Below, one piece after another: positions 1 through 15,199 of a DNA stretch of 60,000 nt. The DNA is from Branchiostoma floridae (taxonomy: Eukaryota; Chordata; Leptocardii; Amphioxiformes; Branchiostomatidae). Made by a program: the position numbers and the translations under genes. Numbering within the stretch: the stretch's first letter is position 1; each line of letters opens with the position of its first letter. The notes beneath the pieces were generated by a model. That model was not told the DNA's origin. It worked only from the letters and a program-made list of their open reading frames with translations, and searched no databases. The stretch lies in the NCBI RefSeq assembly GCF_000003815.2, contig NC_049984.1, positions 15,524,765-15,584,764 of the forward strand, written 5' to 3'.

Positions 1-3000
1 CAGCTGCTTCTTGCCGTGCCTGCCCATGCCTGAGATGTTGGACATGGCCTGGGTCTCACGGTCAAACAGGTAGTCCAGCAGGATCAGGGCCATCCGCTCG
101 GCTGTCCGACATGTCTGGTGGATGTGGAGAAGATCTCTGGGGGAAAAAAAGGACCAGGAAATTAACTGTTGTATAAAATAGTCACAAAACTGTAATCACA
201 CACTCAATCTCATTGAAAAATAAGACATCTAGCTAGGGCTACATATTTCAATGCAACAAGAGGTACAGGATTTGGTACAGAGATTCAGGTTCATATCCAG
301 ACCTGTACTTGAACTATTTGGCAAAATGACCTGGTCTTCAATGATGTGAAAAACACAAAAGACAGTTAAAAGAAAATACATTTAGGTATGGTTTAAGAAG
401 GATCTCACATTAAAAAAATATCATGCTGATCTCAAAGTGTATAAAATGTTTTCATCTTTTTCCAGGGACAAGTTTTCATCTGTTGTATGTCGTAGGAATA
501 ATATGTCTTTGGTAACAAAATTCAAAATGCCAAATACTTGAGAGTTACGCCGTACACCAAATACTTGAGAATACTTCAATGTCCTGTAAGTTGGACCTGA
601 TTTTCCCTGTATTCTAACTAGCATGCTAATGAACATGTACAGTTTTGCACTATCTTACACAGGGATTGTAGTGGTGTTAAAAGTGGTTTGAATTCAAAGC
701 TACAAACATTGCACAAAAGTCCACCATAAATGACTCTTTACTCACGAGGGTGTAATGGGGCATCTGACTCTCATCTCTATGTTGTTTTCATCCCCCAGCC
801 AAGTTCCCCCTGGGTAGTCCTCTGGCAGGTACAAAAGATAAAAAATACTTTGACACTATTCTGTACACATTCAATATTCAATATTTTAACATATTACATC
901 TGAAACATAATATGATAAATGTTCGTCTTTATTTCTTTGAGACAAAGTACCAATTAATACAAACAGAAGCCACAGACTTCCTGCAACTTATGATCCACTT
1001 AAATGACTGAGTCATGTGTTCTATCTGCATAACGTGATGTCACAGCAGCGGTGGATTGTTCCTTCCTTGACAAAGACTGGTGCTGTTCAGTTCAAAAGTT
1101 GGGGTAGTCCAATTTTTGTGTTGGATATTACAGTTAAACTAGTTCATGAAACCACTTACGATACAAAATTGAAACACAGTTTGCTTGAAAGTTCATCTGT
1201 GCTCGTTGCATTCATTATAAAGATTTTAAGCTGCACTACACATAAAATTGGACAAACCAAAAGACCTGTACAATGCCTCTTTGTCAAGGAATTAACATAC
1301 TTCTCAATGCATGCAAATTGCAGTCATACCCGTTATGACTTTGTGAGTACTAGATTGAATGCAGCAGTTTGCCATCAATGAAAGGAACAACCTCTTCAGC
1401 GTGCAAAATACCCACTTGCACACTTGCACGTTGCAACCACTTTTTGCTTGGTGCAACTAACTTCTGAACTCAGGTTGCACATGGTGCAACTTAGATTTTG
1501 AGCCTCAGAACTGGATTTTGTTGTCAATGTACTTTGTACTTGATTTTTAGTTTGAAACACACATGTTTATAAGTAACATGATAGTAAAGGGAATATCTAT
1601 TTACCTTTTTTTCAGAAATTTTAGTGAAATGTGCAACTTGAAATTCAGTTGTGCAACCTAGATTTTGCCCCAGGTTGCACGCTGTGCAACCCGGCTCAGA
1701 AAAGTATTTTGTACACTGCTCTTGGATTCACTAACCTTCAGAATTGAGCGTGATGAACTGTACATTAGGGCCGAACCGTTGTCCCTGGTTCCTGCTGGAC
1801 TCTTCCTCCACTTCTGCACTTTCATCCTTCATCTTTCCCTCGGGCACGGCCACTGCTCCGCTGGCTGTGAGACACACATCATCTATAGCCCAGCCCAACA
1901 ACAATCCAGCCCTGGTTCAATACATGTAGCTGTCTAATCATAATAATATGCCATCTCAATAACAACAGGGCCCAACGTGCAGGTATAGCCCAACCCAACA
2001 ACAATCCAGCCCTGGTTCAATACAAGTAGCTGTCTTATCACAGTAATATGCCATCTAAATAACAACAGGGCCCAACGTGCAGGTATAGCCCAGCTCAACA
2101 ATAATCCAGCCCTGGTTCAATACATGTAGCTGTCTTATCACAGTAATATGCCATCTCAATAACAACAGGGCCCAACGTGCTGGTATTATGCAAAGCCCAA
2201 CAACAATCCAGCCTTGGTTCAATAGCTGTACATGTCTACAGTAATAATGCCATCTAGATACGACCAGGACCAAAATACAGGTACTATATAGCCCAGCCCA
2301 ACAACAATCCAGCCTTGGTTCAACAATAATGGCAACTAGATACCACCTGGGCCCAAAATACAGGTACAGCCCAGCCTAACAATAATACTGTCCTGTTTAA
2401 CAGTAGTAAGATGGGGAAACAGAGGATAAACAGAGTGAGTGAATGTGGTTCACAGGGTGTCTATACACAGCAATGGCTTCTAGACACCACAAGGGCCCAA
2501 AACACTTGTTTCATTCATTGTACACCAAAAATATACCATGTGCACCAGTAATTATAATGCTGTGGTTAAAAAAAGTCATTAATGACAAACCTCCTAGCTC
2601 TTTGACACACAGGAATATTCTATACTAGTAATTGATTTGTGCTTCCTACCTATTTCTTCAGTTCCATTTTCTTGGAGTCTTGTTGGGATCGGAGTGGGAA
2701 CATCATCTACACAAACAAAAGAGTAGGGTTATTTGTTGAGACCATATCATTATTACTGTACAGGCAGCAGAACCTTGCAGTATATTACAACACAACTTAT
2801 CCAGAAGAGTTGGACTCTTCCCGGCATGAGTGATTCAAAACTTACAGTCCTATGGCTGCACCAGGTGCAATTTGCTGTCGTATCGAGGCTACCTGAGTTA
2901 GCGTCGAATGGCATTTTACCTCCGCCTATTGTAAACTCCTCGCAATTCAGGCCTTGGCTGCAAAGGGAGAGTAGTCGGCCCACTCAATAACCAGTAGGAT

Positions 3001-5245
3001 GAATCCAACTGAAAGGTTGAAGTGAGACATTTCAGCCTACCTTCGTTATCTGTACTATGTGTGGATAGGCTCTGGTCCTGGTTCTGTGACTGGTTTCCGG
3101 AGTTTGCCGGCAGTCCAATGACGATTGTACTCTGTCTCCGAGGGGTGTGGTGTCTGATGGACAAAATATGACATATCATTATGCTGAAAATTAGTAACAT
3201 ACATATACATACACTTACCGGTAATACGATGCCCCTGAATGAAATACTGTACTGCCTTCAAAGCCCAAATTTTGGTTCATCCTAGCCTAAAATTAATTTC
3301 AAGAGCATAGGGCAAAGATCCTACTTGATGACACCTATGATTAAGTATACATGTACACTAACCATCTGTTTTGAGAAGGGATCAATTTGCTTTTGGAATA
3401 TCATATCATCAACTCTATACTTTTTCCCAAGTTGCCACAAGGAGACCAGAAGTTGACCATGATCTTTGTCTGCCTCTGATACCCACCCCCATACAGAATA
3501 CCATCACAATCCTTCCATACATCGCCTTTTGTAGTTGCTGGCAAAATATGCGGACATACAGACAAGACACACCAAAACAATACCTCTGGTGAAGCTCACT
3601 TTTCACGGAGGTAACAAAAACACAAACGTACTGTTTCCTTGAGGTGGTAGGGGGCGTGACTGAAGGTCTGTTTCCCAGCTCCTTCACGGTCTGTACGATC
3701 CCGTCAACCTTGTCCTCCAGAACCTTGGTGCGATTACTCAGACCTTCCACCTTGTTCTCAATCCCTTCCAGACGTAGGCAGATGGCCTTGTTCATGTTGA
3801 ACAAGATGGACTAGAAAATACAAGACAAAGAATACTGGAAAATTAGTGGGTGTACATAATGTACCTGATTGGAATACTGTGGGTTTAGCCCCTTCTGTAT
3901 GTAACGATCTGAAGGACTTACCATTTAGTTTCCAATAGCATACTAGTATACACTTTTTAAGCTTTACATATAAGCAGGTGTTCTAGGCAGATGATCAAAG
4001 TCAGGGCAGTACAAGTTCATGCATATGGCATAGAGAAAGGGGGGCTAATGCTGTGATCTGATTCCCTATGCTGTGATCTTAGCCCCTTATGCTGAGTTTC
4101 AATTAGCATAAGGGGCTTTTCTGTTTTGTTTTGCACCGGAGGAAAGAAATGGTTTTATTGCATCGAATTTGGCCCTCAAATTGCAGAAAATAGTTTCTGA
4201 GGGTCTTTCAGGAGGATGCCATTAGACGTTAGACCCCAATATAAGTACTACAATGCTCATGCCATTTGCCTCACTGTGCTACTATGCCCCCTACAGTGTG
4301 CAGGGTTCTCCTCAGAATTTTTTAGTATAGTGGAGGGGCTGGCAAAAATAACCCAAACCAACGCGCTGCACTTTCATGAAAATGGGTTCATTTTGCATGA
4401 CAGAGGGTGTCGAATACTACAAGTATAATGTATTATAGTGATTCCTTTGTTGTGAAGTGGCAAAACAACTATTGTTTTGATCATCGCCCATTCACAAGTT
4501 TTTGCAGACAATGCCAACTGGAAAAGTGATGCCACTTGGCACAAAAATCTGTGAATTTTCATTAATTCTAGCAAAACTAACCAAGAAAGTAGGGAAGAAA
4601 CACACTAAATTTCAATAGTAGTATAGTGGAGCTGGGCTAGGAGTATAGTGGAGGGCCTCCGTTATTCCATCCTCTGGGAAGAACTCTGGTGTGAAAAAAT
4701 TCTGAAGAGAACTTCAACCCTGATACACAACAGTTTCCTTACCTTGATGGAGCTGGACTCGTCCCTACTGATCTCTGGCTGGGTCTCTGGCATCACGATT
4801 TCCATCCGCCGCATCCGTTTGGCAGCTGGTTCTTCCTCTGTCAGCTCACCTGCAATTCAAATGGATATACTCATATATCTACGGAAAGTACTGTTCATTT
4901 AGCTTTCCAGGTTTATGGATAGACTAACCCCATAGCCCCATCCACCCTGGTGAAAATGTACAAATGGAAAACAAAAACATTGAAAATATAAATGCAGCCA
5001 CTCTCTCATTGGTCAAACTGCTATAAACTGCTATACTAATTGTAATCTTTGAATAGCTAGAGCCCTACTCTAACAAAGTAAAACCTGCATCCCCATTTCT
5101 ATGAGGCATCAATTTTCTGTTGACCCTTGCTTAAACCCTCCTAAATTTGCTAGGATCCCCGTGTAGACCCTCATACATGGTTCTTACCTGTGGCTATCTC
5201 ACTGACAGCCAGCTGGACCACATCAGTCAGCTGTTCACCAGCCAT
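1..5245 (-). CDS. BANP: BANP (SMAR1) homologue, BEN-domain nuclear protein, 5' eight coding exons, 3' part outside window
   Basis: Coding exons (minus strand): 5188-5245, 4743-4849, 3632-3810, 3041-3153, 2650-2706, 1736-1882, 746-821 and 1-136 (continues off the edge). All have GT-AG borders, and the frame stays open across 291 codons. The start MAGEQLTDVVQLAVSEIATG resembles the vertebrate BANP amino end. Exon 3 (residues 56-115) encodes SILFNMNKAICLRLEGIE and then a heptad-like coiled-coil stretch with KVEGL, KVLEDKV and VKELG, as in BANP. Exon 4 has RRQSTIVI. Exons 6-8 match the approach to and start of the BEN domain: VQFITLNSE, EDYPGGTWLGDENN, EMRVRCPI, then CRTAERMALILLDYLF and GRHGKKQL. 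From the family, BANP is a nuclear protein that binds the CGCG palindrome and activates CpG-island promoters. The rest of the BEN domain and the carboxy end lie to the left. I see no frame break. A 5' noncoding exon is likely, because an acceptor (TTTCCAG at about 5292) precedes the start codon. Confidence 0.93.
1416..1700. repeat. Diverged repeat rich in GTTGCAC/GTGCAAC words
   Basis: In BANP intron 6, the word GTTGCAC and its complement GTGCAAC recur many times, for example around 1470-1490, 1630-1660 and 1670-1690. The phrase GCAACTTAGATTTTG or GCAACCTAGATTTTG occurs twice. This looks like an old inverted or tandem element. No coding potential is evident. Confidence 0.5.
1885..2400. repeat. 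Minisatellite of about 100-110 bp, roughly five degenerate units, in BANP intron 5
   Basis: The block AGCCCAACCCAACAACAATC, CAGCCCTGGTTCAATAC, then CTGTCTTATCACAGTAATA, TGCCATCTCAATAACAACAG and GGCCCAACGTGCAGGTATAG recurs at about 1887, 1987, 2088, 2197 and 2290, with a partial unit to about 2400. Units drift and shorten toward the right. The left end of the array directly abuts the splice acceptor of BANP exon 6 at 1883-1884, so the repeat unit supplies the polypyrimidine-side sequence of that acceptor. Confidence 0.85.
4301..4722 (-). mobile_element. Non-autonomous dispersed element with CAGGGTT ends, copy 1 (BANP intron 2)
   Basis: It begins CAGGGTTCTCCTCAGAA and ends with the inverted AACCCTG. 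Inside are repeated words TAGTATAGTGGAGG and CTGCAAAAACTTGTGAAT (on the complement). A second copy lies inverted at 9962-10353 in PRELID3B intron 2, with long stretches of near identity, including the 'noncoding' core around a TGCCACTTGGCAC word. CAGGG-type ends are typical of hAT-like MITEs. No transposase is encoded and no clear target duplication is visible for this copy. Confidence 0.7.
4920..5085 (+). repeat. Dispersed repeat family member (CTCATTGGTCAAACTGCT type)
   Basis: This shares an ordered set of words with 12080-12250 (inverted) and 25170-25420: CCCCA-CCACC, an A-rich section, then GCAGCCACTCTCTCATTGG, TCAAACTGCTA and a TAATTGTGAT-like tail. It is non-coding. Three copies in one window indicate a common interspersed element. 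The boundaries are approximate. Confidence 0.6.
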
Positions 5246-5724
5246 CCTTTCTCAACACTGGGGTTAACAAGTCTTAGGTAACCAACTTCTGGAAATGTGA
5301 AGAAACTTTAAGTTAGTGTATTCATTTACTCTAATTTTATGTAAAATATTTGTCACATTAAATACATTGCACTAACATGTTTGTTGAGAGAAAGAAAAAA
5401 AGTTGAGGTCAGGATTAAATACATTATACCAAATGATACAAACACACTCCTGGAGAACATTGGGGAGGCACCAGGTGTACAGCTTCAGGTGTGCTCTCAA
5501 AAGTCACCTCCCTAGAGGACGGACTGTTTGACATTTTCACTTATAGGGATAATATCTTTGTCTTTCCTTACACTACATGATATTGTTGATGATCATAGTA
5601 ATATGAATATCAGTGATGTACTAGTACAATAATATTATTTATGTAAATCACAAGTTTAGAACATGGCCATCTTTCCTCAGCCAATCAGGAGCGAGTATTT
5701 CTTGTGACTAAATCCACATAGTAT

Positions 5725-5862
5725 GGCGTCCCTAGGGGTAGGGGTGTACTAAGTAACGAATAAATTGACTAAGTTGGAGACGCCCATCATTCAACTGAAT
5801 GGTCTCCCTAGGGGTAGGGGTGTACCAACCAACAAATAAATTGACTAAGTTGGAGACGCCCA
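5725..5862. repeat. Tandem duplication of about 75 bp upstream of the BANP start exon
   Basis: The words CCCTAGGGGTAGGGGTGTAC and AATAAATTGACTAAGTTGGA followed by GACGCCCA occur twice in a row (5730-5787 and 5806-5862) with a few differences. The ends GGCGTC and GACGCC are complementary, so each unit could form a short-stemmed fold. It lies in non-coding sequence between the BANP start codon and the divergent promoter. Confidence 0.85.
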
Positions 5863-5929
5863 CCTTTCTCATGCAAATAAAAGCACTTAAAGAATTAACA
5901 AAAAGGGAAACAGAAAATCAACCTATATT

Positions 5930-7504
5930 ACTGAACATCTTTATTCATAACATAAACAAAGGAAATTCAGAAAGGAAAAGTCAGAAAACAAACAAGACAA
6001 TAATAAAGCGTTTCTTGTAACAAGAAAATGTACAAACAGCATTATCTAGCTAGTTACATCAAATACATGAAAAATATAACCTCCTTGGTTACGTCAAGCT
6101 AGGGAACAGGTTCTCAAGATAGTAAAGAAAAACTTTAAAAAGTAGAGATGCTACATAAAAACATGCGCGTTAAATTGATAAAAATGAAGCAAACATGTGG
6201 TATACGATCAATACTTCCATAAAACTTTAAAAGAGAAACAAACTAAAATGGAGGAAGATGTGGTCTACCAGGAACGGGTCGAACTGGGAACAGGACAGCT
6301 CGTCAGGACGGTTACTCCAGCAGGGTGAATGAAATGGGGGAGGGGGCAGCGACATTGGCTGGTCTGTCTGGCAGGAATTGGTCAGTATCAAAACTACAAA
6401 ACAGTTCGGCAGAGATGCCAATATGCTGCAGCAAAACGTCCGCCAGCTCGAGCTGGAACTCAGCTGGAACTCGGGCTGTGTACGGAACTCGCCTGTACAT
6501 ACTGTGAAAACGGCTGAACATACTCGAGAAATTGGCCTTCAAGAGATGCCACGTCCTACTCATTTGAGGTCAGGTTGGGAACTGGGATCAATCTGACCTC
6601 CTTGATCTGACATACACCCAAAAAACAATGGCATTGTGGTGCAAAAAAGCGTTGTAAAACCTGACATGAATTTCACACAAGCCTCATATGGAAAGGTGTG
6701 AGGCGCCATCACCAGGGTCATGAATGAGAAATAGAAGAATGTAGCCTGTCTGTTTGCTTGCTAGGAAAACAAACTACATGTTTCTAGTGACTATAACAGT
6801 GTATTTTGCTTCGGAAAGATGGCCATGTTCTAAGTCAGTTAGATCTNNNNNNNNNNNNNNNNNNNNNNNNNNNNNNNNNNNNNNNNNNNNNNNNNNNNNN
6901 NNNNNNNNNNNNNNNNNNNNNNNNNNNNNNNNNNNNNNNNNNNNNNAACTATTACATAGCATATCATATTAAAATCGTTTTTTTTCACTCGGTGGTTGTG
7001 GTGCAATCTTTCTTGAGGTGTAGTCATATCCACCTGACTGAAGTGAGGAAAATTGCCTTCAGTGCTTTCCCAAGGGTAGAGCATTGGGATACGTCAGGGA
7101 TTCAAACCCAGGATCTCTGGGTTCCGGGCCAAACACTCTAAGCACAAAGTATAGCAATACCAAATCAAAATTATAGCACCAAATTTCTATGCTGTGTTGG
7201 ACAGTGCCATAGGCTTGGTATACTATATACTTGCACGTAGTTATAATGTTTGTCACCTATCCTGAAGAAGCGGACTAGTCCATGACCCGTGTATCGTGGG
7301 GTGCAAGAAATTATTTAATACAAATAGGCTCATTTATTTTCAGTACGATCCGGCCTCTCATCTAACGTTAGTATCCAACTATCCATCTGGGTCTATAAGC
7401 GGCCTGTCAAACGTTTCTGGTCGGCTCATACCCTGCATGGCTCCGCCCCTGATCATCTTCTGGACGATCCCGCTTACTAAAGATTTTACATCAAAATCCG
7501 CCAT
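5930..7504 (-). CDS. Tentative two-exon gene for a 39-residue microprotein, upstream of BANP
   Basis: A strong start context (GCGCGCCATGGCGG, ATG at 7504) opens MADFDVKSLVSGIVQKMIRG in a CpG-rich region. A good donor (CAGG/GTATGAG) ends the exon at 7432. An acceptor (GGGTGTATGTCAG) at 6607 opens a second exon, 6560-6606. The phases fit and the product ends QPDLK after 39 residues. A minus-strand AATAAA near 5940 could end the transcript. The frame also stays open without splicing to GMSRPETFDRPLIDPDG and then stops. I do not recognise the peptide. It has an amphipathic-looking first half and no signal peptide. The intron would contain the assembly gap. The alternative is that 7432-7504 is a 5' exon of BANP carrying an upstream ORF. 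The span given includes the putative 3' UTR. Confidence 0.3.
6847..6946. other. Assembly gap of 100 N
   Basis: A run of exactly 100 N, the usual placeholder for a gap of unknown size. Any exon or repeat in this interval between BANP and PRELID3B is invisible. Confidence 0.99.
7000..7175 (-). mobile_element. tRNA-derived SINE-like relic
   Basis: Read on the minus strand, the segment contains GGGTTTGAATCCC (7098-7110 region), close to the tRNA T-arm/B-box consensus, together with a CTTAGAGTGTTTGGCCC-like arm. A similar arrangement (GGGGATTCAAACCC, then TATGGGCCAAATACCTTAA) recurs at about 25990-26095. The folded tRNA core is incomplete, so this is not a functional tRNA. Boundaries are approximate. 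Confidence 0.45.
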
Positions 7505-7724
7505 GGCGCGCCAAGCTCCCAACGGAAACCGAACAAAGAAACTAACACAGCTTCTATCCTCTACTACAGCCATCTGTTTGCAATCGTTGAGACTACATGT
7601 TCGACAAGGTGCTCCCCAACCTACTCCAGATTCATAAGGCGCGGGGTTTGGAGGCAGTCCCGTCAAATCCCGCACACACTTACCGCTTTTTCTCGCCCTG
7701 CACGATAATGGCGTCCGTCTTCCT

Positions 7725-7734
7725 TCTCGCGAGA
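7725..7734. promoter_or_regulatory. TCTCGCGAGA palindrome, consensus BANP-binding (CGCG) element
   Basis: A perfect ten-base palindrome TCTCGCGAGA. This is the established recognition motif of BANP, which activates promoters carrying it when unmethylated. It lies about 2.5 kb upstream of the BANP start codon, where a BANP 5' noncoding exon or a divergent transcript is expected, and 435 bp upstream of the PRELID3B start. Confidence 0.8.
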
Positions 7735-7776
7735 CCTCTAAAAATAACGTCACAGAACATCTGTAAAGCGTGTTCT

Positions 7777-7931
7777 GATTGGCTTATAAATTGATTGGTT
7801 TAGTTTTCGACCAATAAAACACTTGCTCTTATAAGACATTAACGCCACAATGCAGTAGTTAAACTGCATCTGATTGGTGTAAATATTGATTGGTTTAGCC
7901 TTTCAACCAATAAAAACCTTGCTCTTACAAG
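7777..7931. promoter_or_regulatory. Duplicated CCAAT-box module (six NF-Y-type sites)
   Basis: Two copies of a roughly 60 bp unit (7777-7835 and 7872-7931). Each is arranged GATTGG, GATTGG, then CCAATAAAA and CTTGCTCTTA. Each unit has two inverted CCAAT boxes (ATTGG at 7778, 7794, 7873 and 7889) and one direct box (7811 and 7907), at conserved spacing of about 16 bp. Differences between the copies fall mostly between the boxes. Confidence 0.75.
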
Positions 7932-7976
7932 GGATTGAAAAGGCATTGTTAACCATATAAGGGTAAGAATGCGTAC

Positions 7977-8010
7977 TGACGTCACATGTGCGCACGTCAG
8001 GGTGACGTCA
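7977..8010. promoter_or_regulatory. Two perfect cAMP-response elements (TGACGTCA)
   Basis: TGACGTCA occurs at 7977-7984 and 8003-8010, centre to centre 26 bp, with the half-site-like CACGTCAG between them. They are 160-190 bp upstream of the PRELID3B start codon, where CREB/ATF sites in core promoters usually sit. Confidence 0.75.
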
Positions 8011-8169
8011 TGGAAGGCTGTGCAAGTCAGAGCGCACTGACCTGGAGGTGGAAAGGAGAGAGCGTGTCGCACTAGTGAACACTTTCACCGGCGATAGTAC
8101 TCGAGAACGGTCACGGAAATCATTCCTCGTCGAGTTGATCAGAGTTTAAGATTCCAGTGAAGAAGAAGA

Positions 8170-13492
<5,323 letters not shown>

Positions 13493-14300
13493 AACCATCT
13501 GACTTGAAGAAGTGCCCAGATGATTTATATAAGAATCCTTGGTTGTTGTTATTTTCAAGATTGAAACTGCCAATTAGATTTAATAGTAATAGTGTTTTGT
13601 GTCAAACCATCATTTTGTATAAAGATTGTATTTGAAGATATCTTATTTTTAAAGATATTTACCTCTACATGCAAGCAGGGCATGTGGTAGTGTTGAGGAG
13701 GAGTAAAGAATAGCACACATTGTACTAAAGGTACTCTTGAATTTGAAGGGCATACTACATGTACTATGATCATGTCTTGTTTATATGAAATGTATATGTA
13801 CATTGCCCTTATAAGTTATGCCACTCAGTGATGTTATGCATCCTTCAAGTTCTAGTAAGAAAACAAGGGCTTGTACACTCAGGTTTCATCTCTGGCCTTC
13901 TGCTCATTGGAAAGGCTCTTAACAAGTTTGCCCCCATTATCAGAAACTACCCCACATCTGAAAGAACAACAGAACTTCATTGACTGAAATTTTAGGGGAT
14001 AGCTAAGATGATTTGTTTTTTAAATATTAAAAAAAAGGGTTGCCAATGTTTGGCATAACTGGGTCTATGAAATGTTACAGATGTAGCAGTTAAGAAGAGA
14101 AAAAAGAGCCTTTGAAAGGTATCATTTTGTTAAGGTGATTCATCCATGTACAGTCAGATGCTAGTTTATCATGTACATATTTAACAATGTACTTTTGTGT
14201 TTTATTTAAGAGATTTTGAAGAGTACAGGAAAACAGATTTACTTTGAGAGGCTTAAGGGCTTCTCAAAACTATTTAATAAATGAAAACAATTGAAGGAAA
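13493..14300 (+). other. Probable PRELID3B 3' untranslated region
   Basis: AT-rich sequence after the stop codon with no ORF of note. AATAAA at 14276-14281 follows TATTT-rich sequence. Another AATAAA-like signal (GAATAAAATG) lies at about 15250. The convergent FOG gene ends at 16689, so the two genes are tail to tail with about 2-3 kb of shared 3' flank. Confidence 0.6.
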
Positions 14301-14759
14301 GTGATGACTCCGTTTTTATTTTTTTAAGACTCGTGTTATCTAAGGCTCTACCTGTAACTTTAAAAGAAGAAAGATGTTAAAACATAGAGAATTAGAGATT
14401 ATAAAATTGAAGATCTTAACTGCTTTATGTAGCCTGAATTCAGTCATTCTTTCTGTAGCCATTCCTCTGGTCACATGATGGCCAACATTTTTAAGTCAGG
14501 AGAAAGGGAAACATCTTAGCCCCATTCATTCATTCAGAAGTTTTATGTGCTAATAATACACCTAGCACCGACCATTCATTCAGAATAAGAACTGCCTGTA
14601 ACTATGGTGTTGAAGGCTGTGATGCCTGGTTTCCATAGGGACGGTGAACCCTGGGCTCCTATTGGATTGATTTTTGTAATGATTAAGAATCCTTAGCTCC
14701 TATTGGTAGTTCAGGAATAGTTCTCTTGACGCCAAAAACTCTCTTTGAGGCCCAATGAC

Positions 14760-14935
14760 AGCAAGAGATTAGTCTCTACCAGACTCCAGGTGGTTGGAAA
14801 AACCGTAGAAATGGAACAAATAGAGAGCTACTGTATATGTAACGCAGGCTACCATTTTTTATCTACAGAAAATTTCTTCTTATCATCTTGGTCCCGTAGA
14901 CAATGTTACCTGTTGTTTCTTGCCCAGTGTAAAGT
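14760..14935 (+). repeat. Repeat with TAGTCTCTACCAGACTCC end
   Basis: The words TAGTCTCTACCAGACTCC (about 14770) and GTAGAAATGGAACAAATAGA, followed by an AGCTACTGTATATG stretch, match the ends of the elements at 51700-52125 and 53845-54300. A single-ended or decayed copy is likely. Confidence 0.5.
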
Positions 14936-15199
14936 ATGGTGACAGACACTAAGAACTTTGCCTATGGACTACACTTTTCTATCAGTCCACTAGGGGGCGC
15001 TTTTGCATGGCACTGTCCAATCAAAGCTTTGCTCCTCAGTTTAACTGCACTTCAAGTGTAATGGTGAATGGAAACTAAGTACAAATGACCTTACTTATTC
15101 CTAACTACATTATTTCTACAACAGAACACAAAATAGAGTATGACTGAGGAACATGACTTTGGTTTATTGTTTGTGGTAAACAAATGAAGCTAAATAGAC

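Larger units (their letters stand above)
7370..8169. promoter_or_regulatory. Divergent CpG-rich promoter region between BANP-side transcripts and PRELID3B
   Basis: This is the least AT-rich, most CpG-containing stretch between the two genes. It contains a TCTCGCGAGA palindrome (7725-7734), a duplicated module with six CCAAT boxes (7777-7931), and two perfect TGACGTCA sites (7977-7984 and 8003-8010). To the right comes the 5' UTR and start codon of PRELID3B. To the left, a start codon in strong context opens on the minus strand. The mix of NF-Y, CREB/ATF and CGCG sites without an obvious TATA box is typical of housekeeping bidirectional promoters. Confidence 0.75.

Noticed and set aside
2920-2957. 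Possible 38 bp micro-exon of BANP with AG and GT borders
   Set aside because: Joining it to the preceding exon gives an immediate TGA. Skipping it keeps the frame with the next exon (EDDVPTPIPTRL).
6312-6563. 83-codon minus-strand ORF (MSRTWHLL...)
   Set aside because: It looks somewhat protein-like but has no convincing acceptor in that frame and no recognisable family. It may be 3' UTR of the tentative microprotein gene.
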